Assembly (NCBI RefSeq): GCF_016545825.1 | Contig: NC_052621.1 | Span: forward strand, 26,500,940-26,564,939 | Direction of reading: 5' to 3' | DNA length: 64,000 nt | Source: Eucalyptus grandis | Taxonomy: Eukaryota > Streptophyta > Magnoliopsida > Myrtales > Myrtaceae | Part shown: in pieces, positions 44,501-56,690 of the stretch | Layout of the letters: the number at the start of each line of letters is the position of its first letter | Numbering within the stretch: position 1 is the stretch's first letter | Notes under the pieces: generated by a model | The model's database searches: none | What the model was told of the DNA's origin: nothing | Seen by the model: the letters and a program-made list of their open reading frames with translations, nothing else | Made by a program: the position numbers and the translations under genes

Positions 44501-46436
44501 ACGTAAATTGTAAAAGTCCATCGTTTCCGCGTATTATATTTCAACTCATTGAATTTTCATTATAGTTCTATGCTTGGACCCCTCTCTCCCTATATATACA
44601 TATATATGTGGGTACAAAGTCATAAACAGTGAAAATGAAATCATTTTATGCATTATTAAGTCTTAAAAATACTTATGCAATGCACAAACGGTGTGAAAAT
44701 CACACACAACCATGAATTGGATAATTGAAGACTCGAGGCTCGCCACTGGAGGCCACAAATTCGCTTGATCTGGCAAGGCTTGAGGCTCAATGACCACTCA
44801 TTTCATGGAATTCAATCAGCCCCATGAATATCAATCTCATATAGTAGTCCCATATGACGCATTGGTTCTAGAGCAATATAAATACCAAACACACAATCAC
44901 AAAAGCGATTTTAATGTGGAAATCTTCCTTTCAATCCTTTTGTTGTACATGATCCTCTTTCTGAGTTCAATCGATCATATCGGCCATGATATCCAAACTA
45001 AGCTTAGCTTGAAGAATAGTCTTTGTTAACCCCACAAGAGGGAGTAGGTCATCAACTCCATTAATAAGGCACAACTCGAGATTCCCAAGCCATCGGACAT
45101 GTTCCTTGATATTTATTACTTCCATCTTGGTTTGAGAATCAAGTTATCTCTGTCATGGTAGCTCCCAGTGGCCATGCCATAGTTGATGCGCAAGGCCAGC
45201 TGTGATATCGGGGTGGAGTCTTAGGGGCAAGCACTAGTCGACTAACTATTCCCAGCATTTTAGTGATTTTCTGCTTCTTTGCCAACAATAGAAACAAATT
45301 TCACCAAAAAACACAGTGCCTCGTTTGCATTGTTTCCCCCTTGTTTTTCAACCAAAACCCATATGAACTCATTTATCACTTACTTCCTAAATTACAGAAG
45401 CCCACAACACTTGCCATATCTTAGAAATGAAGGCATTGTGTCATTTTTAATTATAATTTCTTATCACGTCAACGCTAATTAATCAACCAAAAAAAAAAAA
45501 AAGCTGCAAATTAATCGACAATCCTTCATATTATGTTACTGTAATATTAATAAAACGATTTTGCCTCCATCACTATAAATGTCTATCATCGCACTTTTTG
45601 AATGTAGTGACGGGTTTAGAACAAAACTCAGCAGCAACCCTAAAAGAGAACCCGTGAAAAGAGAGTACTGGAAAACCTCACGTATATTAAGATAGAAGCT
45701 CCCACAAAAGCAAAAAGGTAAGGGATATGTGCACTGCAAGTTCTAAAACTTATCATGAAAGTACAATTGAATCTTAAAACTTGCAAAAAGTGCAAGCAAG
45801 TATTAAAATTTCTCAAATTGGTACAATAAAGTCCTAGGTTCGCACCGATTTGACCGATTGCGAGCGGGGTAGGCCGGTTCGGCCTTTTGCTAGCTAGTTC
45901 TAAACCTTCGGTGACCAGTTCCAGGCTCCTCTCCTTGTCAATCTTACCCATGTGCCCTTACATTTTCACGATTTTGCAAATTGACTCTTTTTCTTCTATT
46001 GTTTGAACTCCTTTAATATTTGTACAATAGGCACAACTTTTGCATAGCTGTTTTCCTTTACAGCGGCACATTCAACATCCTAAGACTAATATAGGGTGTT
46101 GCCTCATAGGAGAAGTCATTCATATTTGTACACTATCAACAATCCTATAAGAACTGAGATTCGTGCCAAAATTCACTAAACTTTAACCAAATGAATACGG
46201 CTAAGTCGACACCCATTTTGGACTTGTTTGTGACCATTTCCGATTAGAATTAGTCAATTGGATGTCTAAAATGAAATTCATGGTTGGCCTTGATCATTTG
46301 CCATGATCGAGTCTTTGGTCGGGCAAACTAGACCCAAAGCCTAACATGTCATGCCTTGGTCTAAAATGGACAGTGTGATTGGTCATCAACGATTAAAAAT
46401 TTCCCCCATGATGATAGGGACTTGTTCCATATGGGT
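41575..46436. repeat. Segmental block D2
   Basis: Matches D3 from about 59673 to the window end; the last bases of the window (TAGGGACTTGTTCCATATGG) match 46417-46436. D1 matches the first 0.8 kb. Differences: D2 lacks both SINEs of D3, carries an extra segment at about 43791-44672, and differs from D3 at about 42400-42480. Short ORFs here (for example 42755-43039) are not maintained between copies and resemble no known family. I regard the block as non-coding, possibly with old gene remnants I cannot name. Confidence 0.75.
43791..44672. mobile_element. Probable Copia-type solo LTR present in D2 but absent from D3
   Basis: D3 reads CACTGTTGACACTTATGCAGTGCATG (62226 region) without interruption. 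D2 has about 880 bp between CACTGTGGACAC and TTATGCAATGCAC. The insert starts close to a TGTTAAATC and contains CGAACCACATAAATTTCTAGTG (44441), similar to the R-U5 of plant Copia LTRs. The exact ends and TSD are not clear, and a deletion in D3 is the alternative. Confidence 0.45.
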
Positions 46437-47807
46437 TAAATGTGTAGATGCAAATATGCATTATTAAGTCTTAGAATCATCTATGCAATGCACATATCTT
46501 TATTTAGTTGAATAGTTAAATTGTTATACAGTTGATGGGAGAAAAATAGACGCCGGAGTTGATCTAACAGAGGATTGGCCAAGCTCTGACACATGTAATT
46601 AAAATTATATGGGAAATCGAATAGATCAGTATATAGAAGATCTTTAATACACATATCATATCGGATTGCCCATCACAAACACAACTTCCACCATATGAAT
46701 TCTCCACATAGTGTTCATTTCATATCCTGGAGAAGTTCCTTCCGTATCACCTTTACCACTAACATTGCCCATCACTACAAATCGAGGGTAAAAAAACAAA
46801 AATTTAACAGCTATCATGCCAAATATGAGGGTAAAGATGACTGATTTATGAAACACATAAACAAATAGATGGCCAACCAAATGCCAAAGAAAACAGAAAA
46901 ACCCTGTTAAAATGTCAAACGCTATAGATTAAGTGTCATTAACCGAAGAAACTTAGAGGAATGAAGCAACAATAAAGAAGAGTGAAGAAATCATCAGCGC
47001 TTGGGAGTCAAAAGTGACCAAATGGACTAAATCAACACAAATACAAAATGTTTATAAATGAATTGATAAAAAAAAAGAAAAGAAAAGAGTGATTTATGGC
47101 TAAATTGACACAATTGCAATAAGGTAAGGACTATTTTGGTAATTTTACCAAGCTATATGAGTGGCGATGTGTACTCATGGAGAAAATTGTGAACCGAACT
47201 AGTTAAGATTCAATTTCTTTTATGAGTTGACTTTTAGTCAAACCTCCGACTCAAAAAAATTAGAAAAAAAAAACTTCAAAATAATTTGTTTGAGTGTCAG
47301 TCAATTGGACTTTTGGGTGGAAAATTTTACAAAATTCGATTAAAAACCTTGTTTTCCGAATTTTTAAGTTTTAAGTTCTAAGAAGTTGATGATTTTGTGT
47401 CAAATATGAACAGTGGGTGGCAGAGGCACAGTGGCTGGTCGGGGTGCAGTCACCGAAGGCAGAGGAGCGACGGATGGCTGATTTTGCTCTTTAGGGCGAA
47501 TTAAAGCTAGTGGAAATTACCCAACCTGAGGAGTACAGACTGAACTGTGTGGTAAGACGTTGTAAGCATATTGAAAAGGAATGACAAAAGATCTAGTTGA
47601 CAAGCTTGGAATTGAAAAGATTGACTTGCCACTCTGCGCATTGGCAGGCTGTAAAACGCATCCGGCGGCCCTCAGCCTGGGTCACGTGACCCTCGCCGAG
47701 GGTCGCCTGACCTTGGGTGACCTCCGCCGACGGCCGCCGGTGCTAGATCTGGCTTGCCGGCGGCCGTAGCCCTTCGCCGGTTCGGCGAAGGGTTTAGTTC
47801 AATTTAA

Positions 47808-47858
<51 letters not shown>

Positions 47859-49300
47859 ATCAAAACCTATTGCGAAAGTTTTCTTTACCAAACACACATT
47901 CAACTCAAAGTCCGTTTGCTAAAAAAATTTACCAAACACAATTGCATTTCCCCAAGTAGGTTTGGGCTTTCAGCATTTGCATTGAACTCAAAATCCATTG
48001 TAAATGTTGAACCAAATGCAACCGAAAGCCTATAATCTTCCCATTTCTTAGGCTGCTCCTTTTACATTTTAGAGAGATGGGAGTTGCTTTCCTTAAGGTA
48101 CTCATTGGCATTCAGCTTTAGTAATCGATGACTTATATCTGGGTACGTTTATTTGGATCGAACTAAATTGAGACAGGATTAGAGGCTTGGTCTCATATGA
48201 TTTGACTACTGAGATCATAGGGGTTTACCTGTGAATAGGGATGTGAGTGGGTCGGTAGTTGTCGCTAGTGATATAGTATGTCTAATAATTCACTTGATTT
48301 CAATAAGATTCTTTTCGACTCGAGTACCTAATAGAGTTGAGCTTGCGGTTAAAAATACTTTGACTCGAACTTCTCGTGTACATTATTAGCCAGTCATATT
48401 TTATGTAATAATCAAATGCACACATAAGATTGAAAAAAAAATCAGCTATATTTTATTTTCATATTTCAAGTTTCAGCGTCAGCTCACAGTTAAAAATTAA
48501 TTCAAGTTTTGAGTATAATTTATTAAACGATGAATTCGAGCTCAGCATATTAAAAACTTGTTTAATAGAGCTTGAATTTGATGTTAAAGCAATCCATCCA
48601 AAAGTGAAAATTCTATAAAAAAACAAAAAACAAAAAACAAAATATACATTATAAATGTGAATGAATCCTAGGAGATTGTCGACTCTATCTGCACACATTT
48701 ATTTTGCTACCTGAGTCATTCTTTTTGTCAAAATATGTCTTTGGAGTTTGATCCGCCATTCTTTCGACTATATGCTACCGAGTAGCTCATTATTGTTTCC
48801 CCGCTCGATCTCCATGGCATCGAATTCTGAAGTAGGACAACTGTCGTCACTCAGCATTTACATCAGTACCCTCTATAAAGAAGGCTCTGGGAGGGAACTA
48901 GATTGACGCCCATGAGAACTGGACCAAACCGGTCAGTCTAGTCCAATTTGATCCAGACAGTCCAATATGCTCACCTCCACCCTTTAGTGAGATTTCTATT
49001 TTAAATTCCATCAACAACTCCATTGATCTCTCTCTACTTTCCTCTCTCGTCTTTGCTATGAAGCTCCTCTACTTTCTCTCTCTTTCACAAATGTGGCCAT
49101 TGCGGCCTAACGATGAGCGAGAGGCTTTCGATTTCGATCAAGATACTGATTGAGGAACCCTAGGGATATGGAGATTTCGCATCTCTACGAGAGCTCCTTT
49201 AGATTGGAGCCAATCTGGTCGCTGGCTTCCCTCTATATATATAGATTAAATGAATGAAACACAACATAGAGACAAAGATGAAGACCGAGGATGTCGTCTC
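46437..49300. other. Gene-poor region with transposon scraps
   Basis: AT-rich, no supported gene. It contains a lone TIR-like fragment at about 47085-47155 (TAAATTGACACAATTGCAATA...GGACTATTTTGGTAATTTTACC) matching the end of the element at 31912-33038. A 150-bp GC-rich scrap at about 47650-47790 with CTCGCCGAGGGTCGCC words is like the MULE cores. A 75-codon - strand ORF at 46656-46880 has no recognisable motif. Confidence 0.45.
47811..47856. repeat. (AT)23 microsatellite
   Basis: 46 bases of uninterrupted AT dinucleotides directly after the GC-rich MULE-core-like scrap and a short A/T-rich linker. Confidence 0.95.
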
Positions 49301-49301
49301 A

Positions 49302-49504
49302 TATAAATACAACACAAAACATGTGATTTCGATTTTCTTTCATCATTTGCTATTCATTCTTAGATTGGTGCATCTTTGGTTGGCGTTTTTCCGCAACATC
49401 TCAAATAGATACAACACAAAATATGCAATTTTGATTTTCTTTCATCTTTTGTTATTTGTTCTTAGAGTGATGCATGTTTGGTTAGCATTTTTCCACAACA
49501 AATT
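49302..49504. repeat. Tandem duplication of about 100 bp
   Basis: The text from ATACAACACAAAACATG to TTTTTCCGCAACA (49306-49400) repeats as ATACAACACAAAATATG to TTTTTCCACAACA (49408-49500) with about ten substitutions. It creates a spurious 128-codon ORF with two similar halves. Confidence 0.75.
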
Positions 49505-49582
49505 CACATCAAAGCGAAGGAATTTCAATTTTTTGCGTTCGAGATGGCATCTATTAAGTTCGAAGTGGCACCGTTCAATAGC

Positions 49583-49674
49583 CAAAACAATTTTGATCTA
49601 TGGAAGATTGCATGCAATTCCATGCGAAAAACAATTTTGATCTATGGAAGATTTGCATTCAATTCCACGCGAAA
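49583..49674. repeat. Tandem duplication of about 45 bp
   Basis: The phrase AAACAATTTTGATCTATGG...CAATTCCATGCGAAA occurs twice in a row, with four differences in the second copy. It adjoins the 100-bp tandem duplication. Confidence 0.75.
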
Positions 49675-49747
49675 AATGACTCAGATCAATCATGTTAGGT
49701 ACGGTTGCCCCAACCAAAAATTAACATAAATAAATAAGTAATACCCA

Positions 49748-50506
49748 TTTAAAAAAGGGAAAAAGCCACAAAAAACCCCAAACTTTGCCTCGATTGATAG
49801 ATTTACCTCGAACTTTGTTTTGTGACGTGAAAAATCCCGAAGTTTGCTAAGCGTGACACATTGACCCCCATTAAGGGTATTTTCATCTTATTCTTTTTGT
49901 TTTTTATTTTTCTTCTTCTCTCTTCCCGCCGCCGGCCATGGCGGAACCAGCGAGGGAAGCCGGAGTCCAGCAAGGGCTGCCCTCGCCGGCGTCGGGCGAG
50001 GGTCGCCCTCGCCTGGGCTGGCTAGGGCCACCCTCGCTAGATCTGGCGAGGAGGCCCTCGCCCAACGTCGACGAGGGTGCCCTCGCTAGATCCGGCGAGG
50101 GAGGTCCTCGTCCGACGTTGACGAGGGCCACCTCGCCTGCGTTGGGTGAGGGGTGCCTTCGCGGCGTCGGGCGAGGGTGCTCGCAGATCCGCGAGGGAGG
50201 CCTCGCGGACGCCGGCTTCCCTCCGCCGACTCCGCCATGGCCGGCGGAGGGAAGGAAGAAGAAGAAAAAAAAAGAAAAAAAAGAATTTTTTTTAAAAGTA
50301 AATATACCAAAATGTCCTTATGATTTAGGGTAAATGTGTTACACAAATAAAAGTTCGGGGTTTTTTGTGTTACAAATAAAAGTTTGGGGTAAATGTGTCA
50401 CAATTAGCAAACTTCGGGGTTTTTCACGTCACAAAATAAAGTTCGGGGTAAATCTGTCACTTAAGGCAAAGTTGGGGGTTTTTGGTGGCTTTTTCCCTTT
50501 AAAAAA
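49748..50506. mobile_element. Non-autonomous MULE-like element (49757-50497) with 9-bp TSD and GC-rich core
   Basis: TTTAAAAAA flanks it at 49748-49756 and 50498-50506. The ends are inverted: GGGAAAAAGCCACAAAAAAC at the left and GGGAAAAAGCCACCAAAAAC reading in from the right. The arms carry repeated CAAACTTCGGGGTTTTTCAC-type phrases for about 150 bp. The core (49925-50270) is GC-rich with recurrent CCTCGCC/GGCGAGG words, like the other two MULEs though the TIRs differ. No transposase is encoded; the 75-131-codon ORFs in the core are artefacts of GC-rich repetition. Confidence 0.85.
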
Positions 50507-50694
50507 TTAGCAAGAAAAAGACACCCAATAAGAGAGGGAGGGAGAGAGAGATTCTGTGAAAGCTGACAAAGCCCATCGAGCCATGCCAGACTGCCTACCC
50601 TTTGCTTTGTATAAGTTTGTTCGCTACTGCCTGCCAAATCAAATTATCACATATTAAAACATAATAACAAGCTACTTTAATTTGTGTTATTCAA

Positions 50695-50886
50695 CCACTG
50701 GGGTCTACCCTTCCAACATGGAAGGGAGAGGTGGGGGATTCGAATTCTTACATTTTCAGGGAGGTTGGAGTGTGGACGAATTAGTTTCAAAAGTAGTTTT
50801 TAACTCTCACGCCTTGTAAGGAAGCAGGGCAAAAGTCTGAGAGTGAAAATTAGAATAAGAGTAGAGTAGGACCAACAAAAAAAAAA
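50695..50886 (+). mobile_element. tRNA-derived SINE
   Basis: The left part has CTTCCAACATGGAAGG and a B-box-like GGATTCGAATTCTTAC; the body contains CAACTCTCACGCCTTG-like and GGCAAAAGTCTGAGAGTG phrases, and the tail is poly(A). TTATTCAA directly precedes (50687-50694) and follows a few bases after the tail (50891-50898). It shares body text with the elements at about 60686 and 61656, so these form one family. Confidence 0.75.
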
Positions 50887-51260
50887 TATATTATTCAAGA
50901 ATTCTGAGTATTATTCATTTATTGAAGTAATCACATGCTTTAATCACAAAAATAACATTGTTATCTTGCAAGTATATGATGTCTTCATCTGGTGTGAATA
51001 AGAGTAATTAGAGCAGATTGACCTTTCATGAATTTCAACAGAGAACACGTCACTTTGAAAGGTTTAATCAAGCCCTACGACTTCCTAGAAGGTCCAAGTT
51101 CAATAGAGGTCAATTCAATGCCCAAAAATCAGCATTTGTAAAAACGGGCGTATCAGCTATTAACAAGTCAAAACATAGTATGCATTTATGATTTATAAAA
51201 TCACTTAAACAATGCATGAGTGGCATGAAATTCGCATATGACGAAAGATTGGATGATAAT

Positions 51261-51386
51261 TTCATAAGAGATTATGTGTAAAATGGTGAAATCAATATTC
51301 AGTTCATTGATTCAAAGAATCAACTAGCAAATATTTTCACGAAACCTTTGGAGAAAGGTCTGTTTGAATTTATTCTTAAAAAATTC
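51261..51386 (+). pseudogene. Copia retrotransposon RNase H remnant
   Basis: Reading from 51261 the frame gives FIRDYV, a stop at 51279-51281, then NGEINIQFIDSKNQLANIF, then TKPLEKGLFEFILKK. This is the hallmark C-terminal stretch of Ty1/Copia polyproteins (usually QLADIFTKPL). No other pol domains are seen nearby, so only a scrap of about 126 bp is left. Confidence 0.8.
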
Positions 51387-51399
51387 ACATTACTTACCC

Positions 51400-54042
51400 G
51401 TTTGGTCAAGAAACCGACTTTGTCACAATCGAAAACTCAAATCTCGATTTTTTTTTACATTATATCTTAGGCTTTTATTTGAGAAAATAAACATATTTTA
51501 GATCACTTATTTGGGCAGCTACAAAAGAGGAGGAGGAGGGGGAGAGGAACATATGGTGGGGCTCATGTGCGCGCGACGAGAACCCACAATGCAAACACGA
51601 GGCCAAAGCCAAGTGTTGGCAGCAAGGGAGAGCATCTTAGGCTCAATTTCGCCAAAATGCATCTCGGATTAGTGCAGGGCATATTGACCAATGCTCAGAT
51701 TTAGGTAGTTTTCACCTACCAAAATTTGTCTGAAAAATCTAGGAGAAAAGTATAAACCTCATATTTCAAGAAAGTCGGCATATTGTCCAACCAAATTCAA
51801 CATTGAGATTGACTTTTCCTACTTAATGAAGCAATGAGATACTAATCTACTTATAAGAAATTCTATGTTACAAAAGAATTTGAAGGTCATATCAAACACA
51901 TTCCTATTTTTTTTATATTTCAGAAATAGAAATTTTGTATAATTATCAAACATATTTGAATACTCAAAAACTCGTCTAGGAAACAAAATTAGAATAAATA
52001 TTTTTTAACAAAAACTGTTCCTAAGAATAGAATAGTTACCAAACAAACCCGATGATGTTTTTTATAATTTTGTTCATCCCAATTGTTTAAGCCTATAACT
52101 GGAGGGAGACTTCATGAATATAAGGCCCATTAAAACACTATAGACAATCAATATAGGAGGACACTTTAAGGGGTTGCATGGGACGTTTATGTTCCTTGAT
52201 TTTTCTGTTCTTTTGCTTCCCGAAATAAAAAAAGAATGAAATCTGTTTAGTAACATTAGTTAATTTTTCTATTCCTCATAATAGAAAAAATGACAGGGAA
52301 TAGATTTGGAACATAAATAAAAAAAAAAATAATAATAACTTCTTGTTCGAGGTACAATTTTTAGAAATAAGTCTTTTTTTTTCTTTTCAATTTTCCTTTT
52401 GTTCTTCTTCCTTGCCTCGACCATTGCCCTTGGATCTGCCGCCACTCGCCGACCAACTACTGCTCAGCCTCTTGCAACGGCGACAAATGGTAGTCGGTGA
52501 TCAACGATCAACGATTGGCATTTGGCGATCAATGAGCAAGAAGAAAAACAAATAAATACAAAAATTTATGGATTATACCTATCACATTCCTATTATTTTT
52601 CTACCCTCAAAATAGAAATTTTGTATAGTTACCAAACACGTTACTTTACTCATAAATTGTTTTAAAGAGTAGAAATAGAAGAGAACTATTTCTGAAAAAA
52701 AAAATATTTTCCGGAACAAAAATGTTACCATTCGCACCCTAGCACTCCCTCTCACGTGCAAAATTTATTAGGAAAAACAAATGGAATTGACGAATGGGGG
52801 CTATATGTGCAAAATAAATTGGGGTGGAACCCAGCTCCGCTACTATTTTAGAAAATTCAACCCAAAAGTTCAACTTATAAGTGGATGTTTAAAGAGCATA
52901 TAAATCCAGTATATAGCTAATGTAGGACACTTAAATGAAAACCGTCAAATTTGACTGAGCTATTGAGGATTTCAATCCTTAAAAAGTTACCTAAAGTTTG
53001 AAAATGAAGTTGATAACGGCTAAGAACAGACTCCACTTTTATCATAACGAACTTGGACTCCATTGTTGTGGAAACGAGTTATTTTGCGAATTCATTGAAG
53101 TTACCTAACTATCTGAAAATTTGAAAAATTTGTAAGTTTTTCAAAATTTGGAGACGAAGTTAATAGATACAGAGAATCTTCATTGCCATTGGGATGAACT
53201 TGGATTTGAGAGTGGAAGCTCATGTAGTTCGAAATTTGTTATGAAACCATTAGATTGGAAATTATCAAATCTCACATAACTCGTGAACCTCTTTGTAGTT
53301 CAGATTCTAACAAATTGTGTATGATCGATGTCGCAAATTGGTTTGTATTTTATGCATTGTTTCTGACATTTGTAGGATTTAATGATCTGACCCTTAAGAC
53401 ACCCTTGATATGAAGTAGAGTGTCGATTAACGACCTTACATGGCAAAGTTGCTTAAAATATGGAGTTTGTTGAGCCAATCATTCCAAGTGAAGAGTGGGG
53501 CAGCAGTTAAAAGTGGACCTCCTTTGCTGTAGAAGATTGTTCTCTTTAGTTCTCTGGGCGGACTAATTCGATAGGTTAAGTCTGATGATTGGTTTTAAAG
53601 CACACTCTGGGCATTTTGTTGATATTCTCTTGTTTCTATCTGGAAATAGTAACGTATCGAATTATTGAATGTGTAGACTGCGCTTGCGGGAGACTTGAAT
53701 CTTTGGTTGCTTTGGTTTGGGATGGATGCTTTGATGATACCCGGCTTATTCAAACTGTTAGCATTATCGGGTTTGATTGAAATCTCCCGCAGAAGTTTTA
53801 TAAGCCATATTCCTGGCCCTTTGTGGTTCTTTGACATCGGTTGTGACAGTCACAGTGTGAGATGTAATAAAGCTAATAACATGAGAAAGGAGAGCATTTC
53901 AGACCCTGCATAACTATGAACTTGATGACCCCATCTTATTCTGCTACCATATGGATTATGCCATGATCATGCTATATAAATGTATTCTGTGTGTCTCAAA
54001 TTTGACATTTTGGTACGATACTAAGAGTATATCCTTCTGCAG
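51400..54042. other. AT-rich repeat-laden region, no supported gene
   Basis: A segment at about 51890-52060 (CACATTCCTATTTTTT, AGAAATAGAAATTTTGTATA, TAGTTACCAAACAAACCC) recurs in direct orientation at about 52575-52740 (ACCAAACACG, ATGTTACCATTCGCACCC). This suggests two related MITE-like insertions or a duplicated element. The rest is AT-rich. I searched upstream of 54043 for the missing first exons of the RAB5IF-like gene and found none. Confidence 0.4.
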
Positions 54043-54508
54043 GTTCCTGGCAATATCACTGGCATAGTTTATGGCTATTCTGCAATGATACTAAAGATAG
54101 ATGAAGAAGAATATGGCGGTCATGGAGCTCTTCTTCAGGAGGGACTATTTGCCTCCGTGACTCTCTTTCTGGTATAAGTCTTTTCTGTGCAAAATGGAAG
54201 ATGTCATTTTCTTTTTCATCTTTTTCTTTTAGCTTGTGGGGAGATGCCAAGACTTTTGATTTCAAAGCTCCTTCTCTTTTGGCCCCTTGTCTCGTATAGA
54301 TTAATATCGCATGCTCATTAGTGACCCTTTTCGATGAAGGAAAGAGAGACCTTGAAATTGCATTACCTATTAAACCAGAGAGTTGCAGCGCGATTCCTTG
54401 TTCTTTTCTACGTTGCCCGTTGCCTCTCTTTCCTCCCATGCTTACGACTCTGTCTCTTCTCTCTTTCAGCTTGCATGGATTCTAGTCTATAGCTTGGCTC
54501 ATTTCTGA
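54043..54508 (+). pseudogene. 3' exons of a Rab5-interacting family (RAB5IF/OPTI-like) gene; 5' part missing
   Basis: Two exons, 54043-54171 and 54470-54508, with good splice sites (acceptor TTCTGCAG, donor GTATAAG, acceptor CTCTTTCAG), encode 55 residues. They include GIVYGYSAMILKIDEEEYGG, HGALLQEGLFASVTLFL and AWILVYSLAHF followed by TGA. This is the conserved C-terminal part of the plant Rab5-interacting family; human RAB5IF (OPTI) is a subunit of an ER membrane-protein insertion complex. The frame is clean and the residues conserved, but I find no upstream exons with the first membrane segment in the preceding kilobases. It is therefore either a truncated duplicate or a gene whose first exons lie beyond the repeat-rich stretch. 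Strand and identity are firm; functional status is not. Confidence 0.72.
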
Positions 54509-56240
54509 TTAGATAGTATTGCGGGATTGCCCGTCTTTATGGGAACGAGTTAGATGGTTTTGGTGCCGACAAATTTCAGGGAGTTGAAGACCGGTGCAGC
54601 GTTACCAATGGCGACAGTGAGAAGCTTCTTAGCTGCGATCATTTCCTTCCATTTTTTGAGCGTGCAACAGTTAGATCTAGCAGAGCATCAATTCACCGGA
54701 ATTTGGCTCATAATCACTAGATGCTTTCGACGACTTCTCCTTTCTTTTTCTTCTTTTTTTTTTCTGTTTTAAATTTTCAACAAACATCTCAGGAAATGTA
54801 GCAGTACGTGATGCCGTGTCGGATGATGTCCGTGATGTTATTCTTGTCAACAAAATAAAGTCATACGGAAACAAAAGTTGGCAACCTGTTTTCTTTGGTT
54901 TTTCATGTGGGGCTCTCTTGTAATCCCCAACAATTACTGTTTCCTCTGCTGCCATGGTTGCGAACAAAATGCTGCTTCATCTCTCAGCTTCGTTCCTCGG
55001 AGCTGATGACAGCTGACTGCAGAACTAGCTATTGACATGTGGTGTGGACTGCAATTCAGATCCTTTTAATCTGAGATGGAAATAGAAGGGGACAGCAGGA
55101 AGTGTCTCAGTCTATGTTTCTTCTATTGTAGTTAAATGGCCAAATCTAGTTGGCTTACTTTTCTCTGGAGACCAAGAACCGAAAATTGGAATAAATGAAA
55201 ATATAAGATAAGAAAAGCCCCTGCTTTACAGGTTATCTCCTGAAGCACGTTCTATTTTGGAGGGACTACACATGTGGCCAATCCCAAGCTGCTCAACAGA
55301 AACAAAGCTTAAATTCATGGAATTACAGTACAGATTCCATTTCAAGAAAGACTGAGTTTACAATGTCCAATTTTGTGGGTTATGTTAAACTTCAAATATT
55401 CCACATATCTGATTAAATCTCCACATTCGAGTCTTATCGACGCATGAGGCATTATTATGGTTATCTACTTGTTTTGTTCCACTGGGGAAGAGGACAGAGG
55501 AAGTTACAAATTCACATAGGGCAACAGAAAAAGTAATTTAAAAAGAAAAAAATGAAGAAGAAGAAGAAGAAGAGGAAAAAGGAGAAGCCGCCTTTGCCAG
55601 GAGTCGAGGCCGGGTCTATTGCTTGGAAGGCGGACTACAAACGGTTGCCGTGGTTCCTTGGACGTATAAAATTAAATTTAAATATTTTTGTCCCATTCTA
55701 GAGACTCTATGTTTGACCAACCTGTGGTTTTGTCATTATTTTGGCGTTTGAGGGAATTTTCTTTTGTGAATTAACAGTGGAGTGCCGTGTACCTGCGAAA
55801 ATGTATTTATATTAAAATCCACTTGTTCCACAGCTGGACGGATATTTGCTAGAATTGAACATTATCCGTGCTTGTCGAGCAATCTCAAGAATGCGTACAG
55901 ATGCAGTGTCAAAGAGTGCTTAGTGAAATTATGAAGATGGAAAAGAAAAGTGGAGTGTTGAGAGAGAGTGTTAGAACAACTGGGGCCAGCACTCCTTCAT
56001 TCTTAATTTCTTAGGTGTTCTAGCATATAGAGGAACCACGCTGAAACTTTGTGCTTTGTCTTAGCACTCGATATAATCTCTCTCTCTACACATATCCTTT
56101 CCTTTTAGCTACTCCTTTTCACTTATCCTTGGATAAGAGAGGAGAAAGATAATATAATAGACGTACATAAAAGAAATGAAGAAACCAAAAAATTGGAGTT
56201 TTCTTTTACGATGGCGGATTTGAGGAAATGAGAGAAAAGT
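54509..56240. other. Downstream flank of the RAB5IF-like fragment, no supported gene
   Basis: Possible 3' UTR in the first few hundred bases, then AT-rich DNA. A (GAA)n-like run lies at about 55552-55575. The - strand ORF of 96 codons at 54677-54967 has a Lys-rich end from an A/T-rich run and matches nothing I know. Confidence 0.4.
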
Positions 56241-56249
56241 ATCAAAAAT

Positions 56250-56690
56250 GTCATAAATATATTGCATTGATACTGATTTAGTTATAAATTTTTTAACTTA
56301 GCCAATTTAGTTCTAAATCAATTACATTTCTCTCAATTGAGTCAATCTAACTATTTTTAACTAGAAATTGTTGACATGGACGTCGACCGTCTTACATGAC
56401 ACAACCAAAGATTGACATGGACAAATTTTATATTTTTAAATTTTTAAATTTTTATTTTTCTTTTTGATTGCTTCTCGCCGACCACAATGAAAAATAAAAA
56501 ATATAAAAAAATTAAAAATGTGTAAAATATGTCCACATTAGCATCAGATTTGTCATATACGACGGCTAATATTTATATTAGTAATCTCGAGCTAAACCTG
56601 GCCGGATAGACATAATTATTATAAATGCAAAAGATTCAAAACTAAATTGATGCAAGTAAAATGTTTATAATTGAATTGATATTTATTTCT
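56250..56690. mobile_element. MITE/MULE-like element with inverted ends, at the left border of unit C
   Basis: The left arm (TAGTTCTAAATCAATTACAT, TTAGCCAATTTAG) and right arm (TTCAAAACTAAATTGATGCAAG, TTATAATTGAATTGATA) are inverted and share the 'AATTTAGTTTTGAAT' type of phrase. A GACATGGACAAATTTTATA / AAAATATGTCCACATTAGC pair lies further in. Exact ends and TSD are not resolved. Unit C homology begins directly after the right arm, near CTCTGCCT. Confidence 0.5.
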
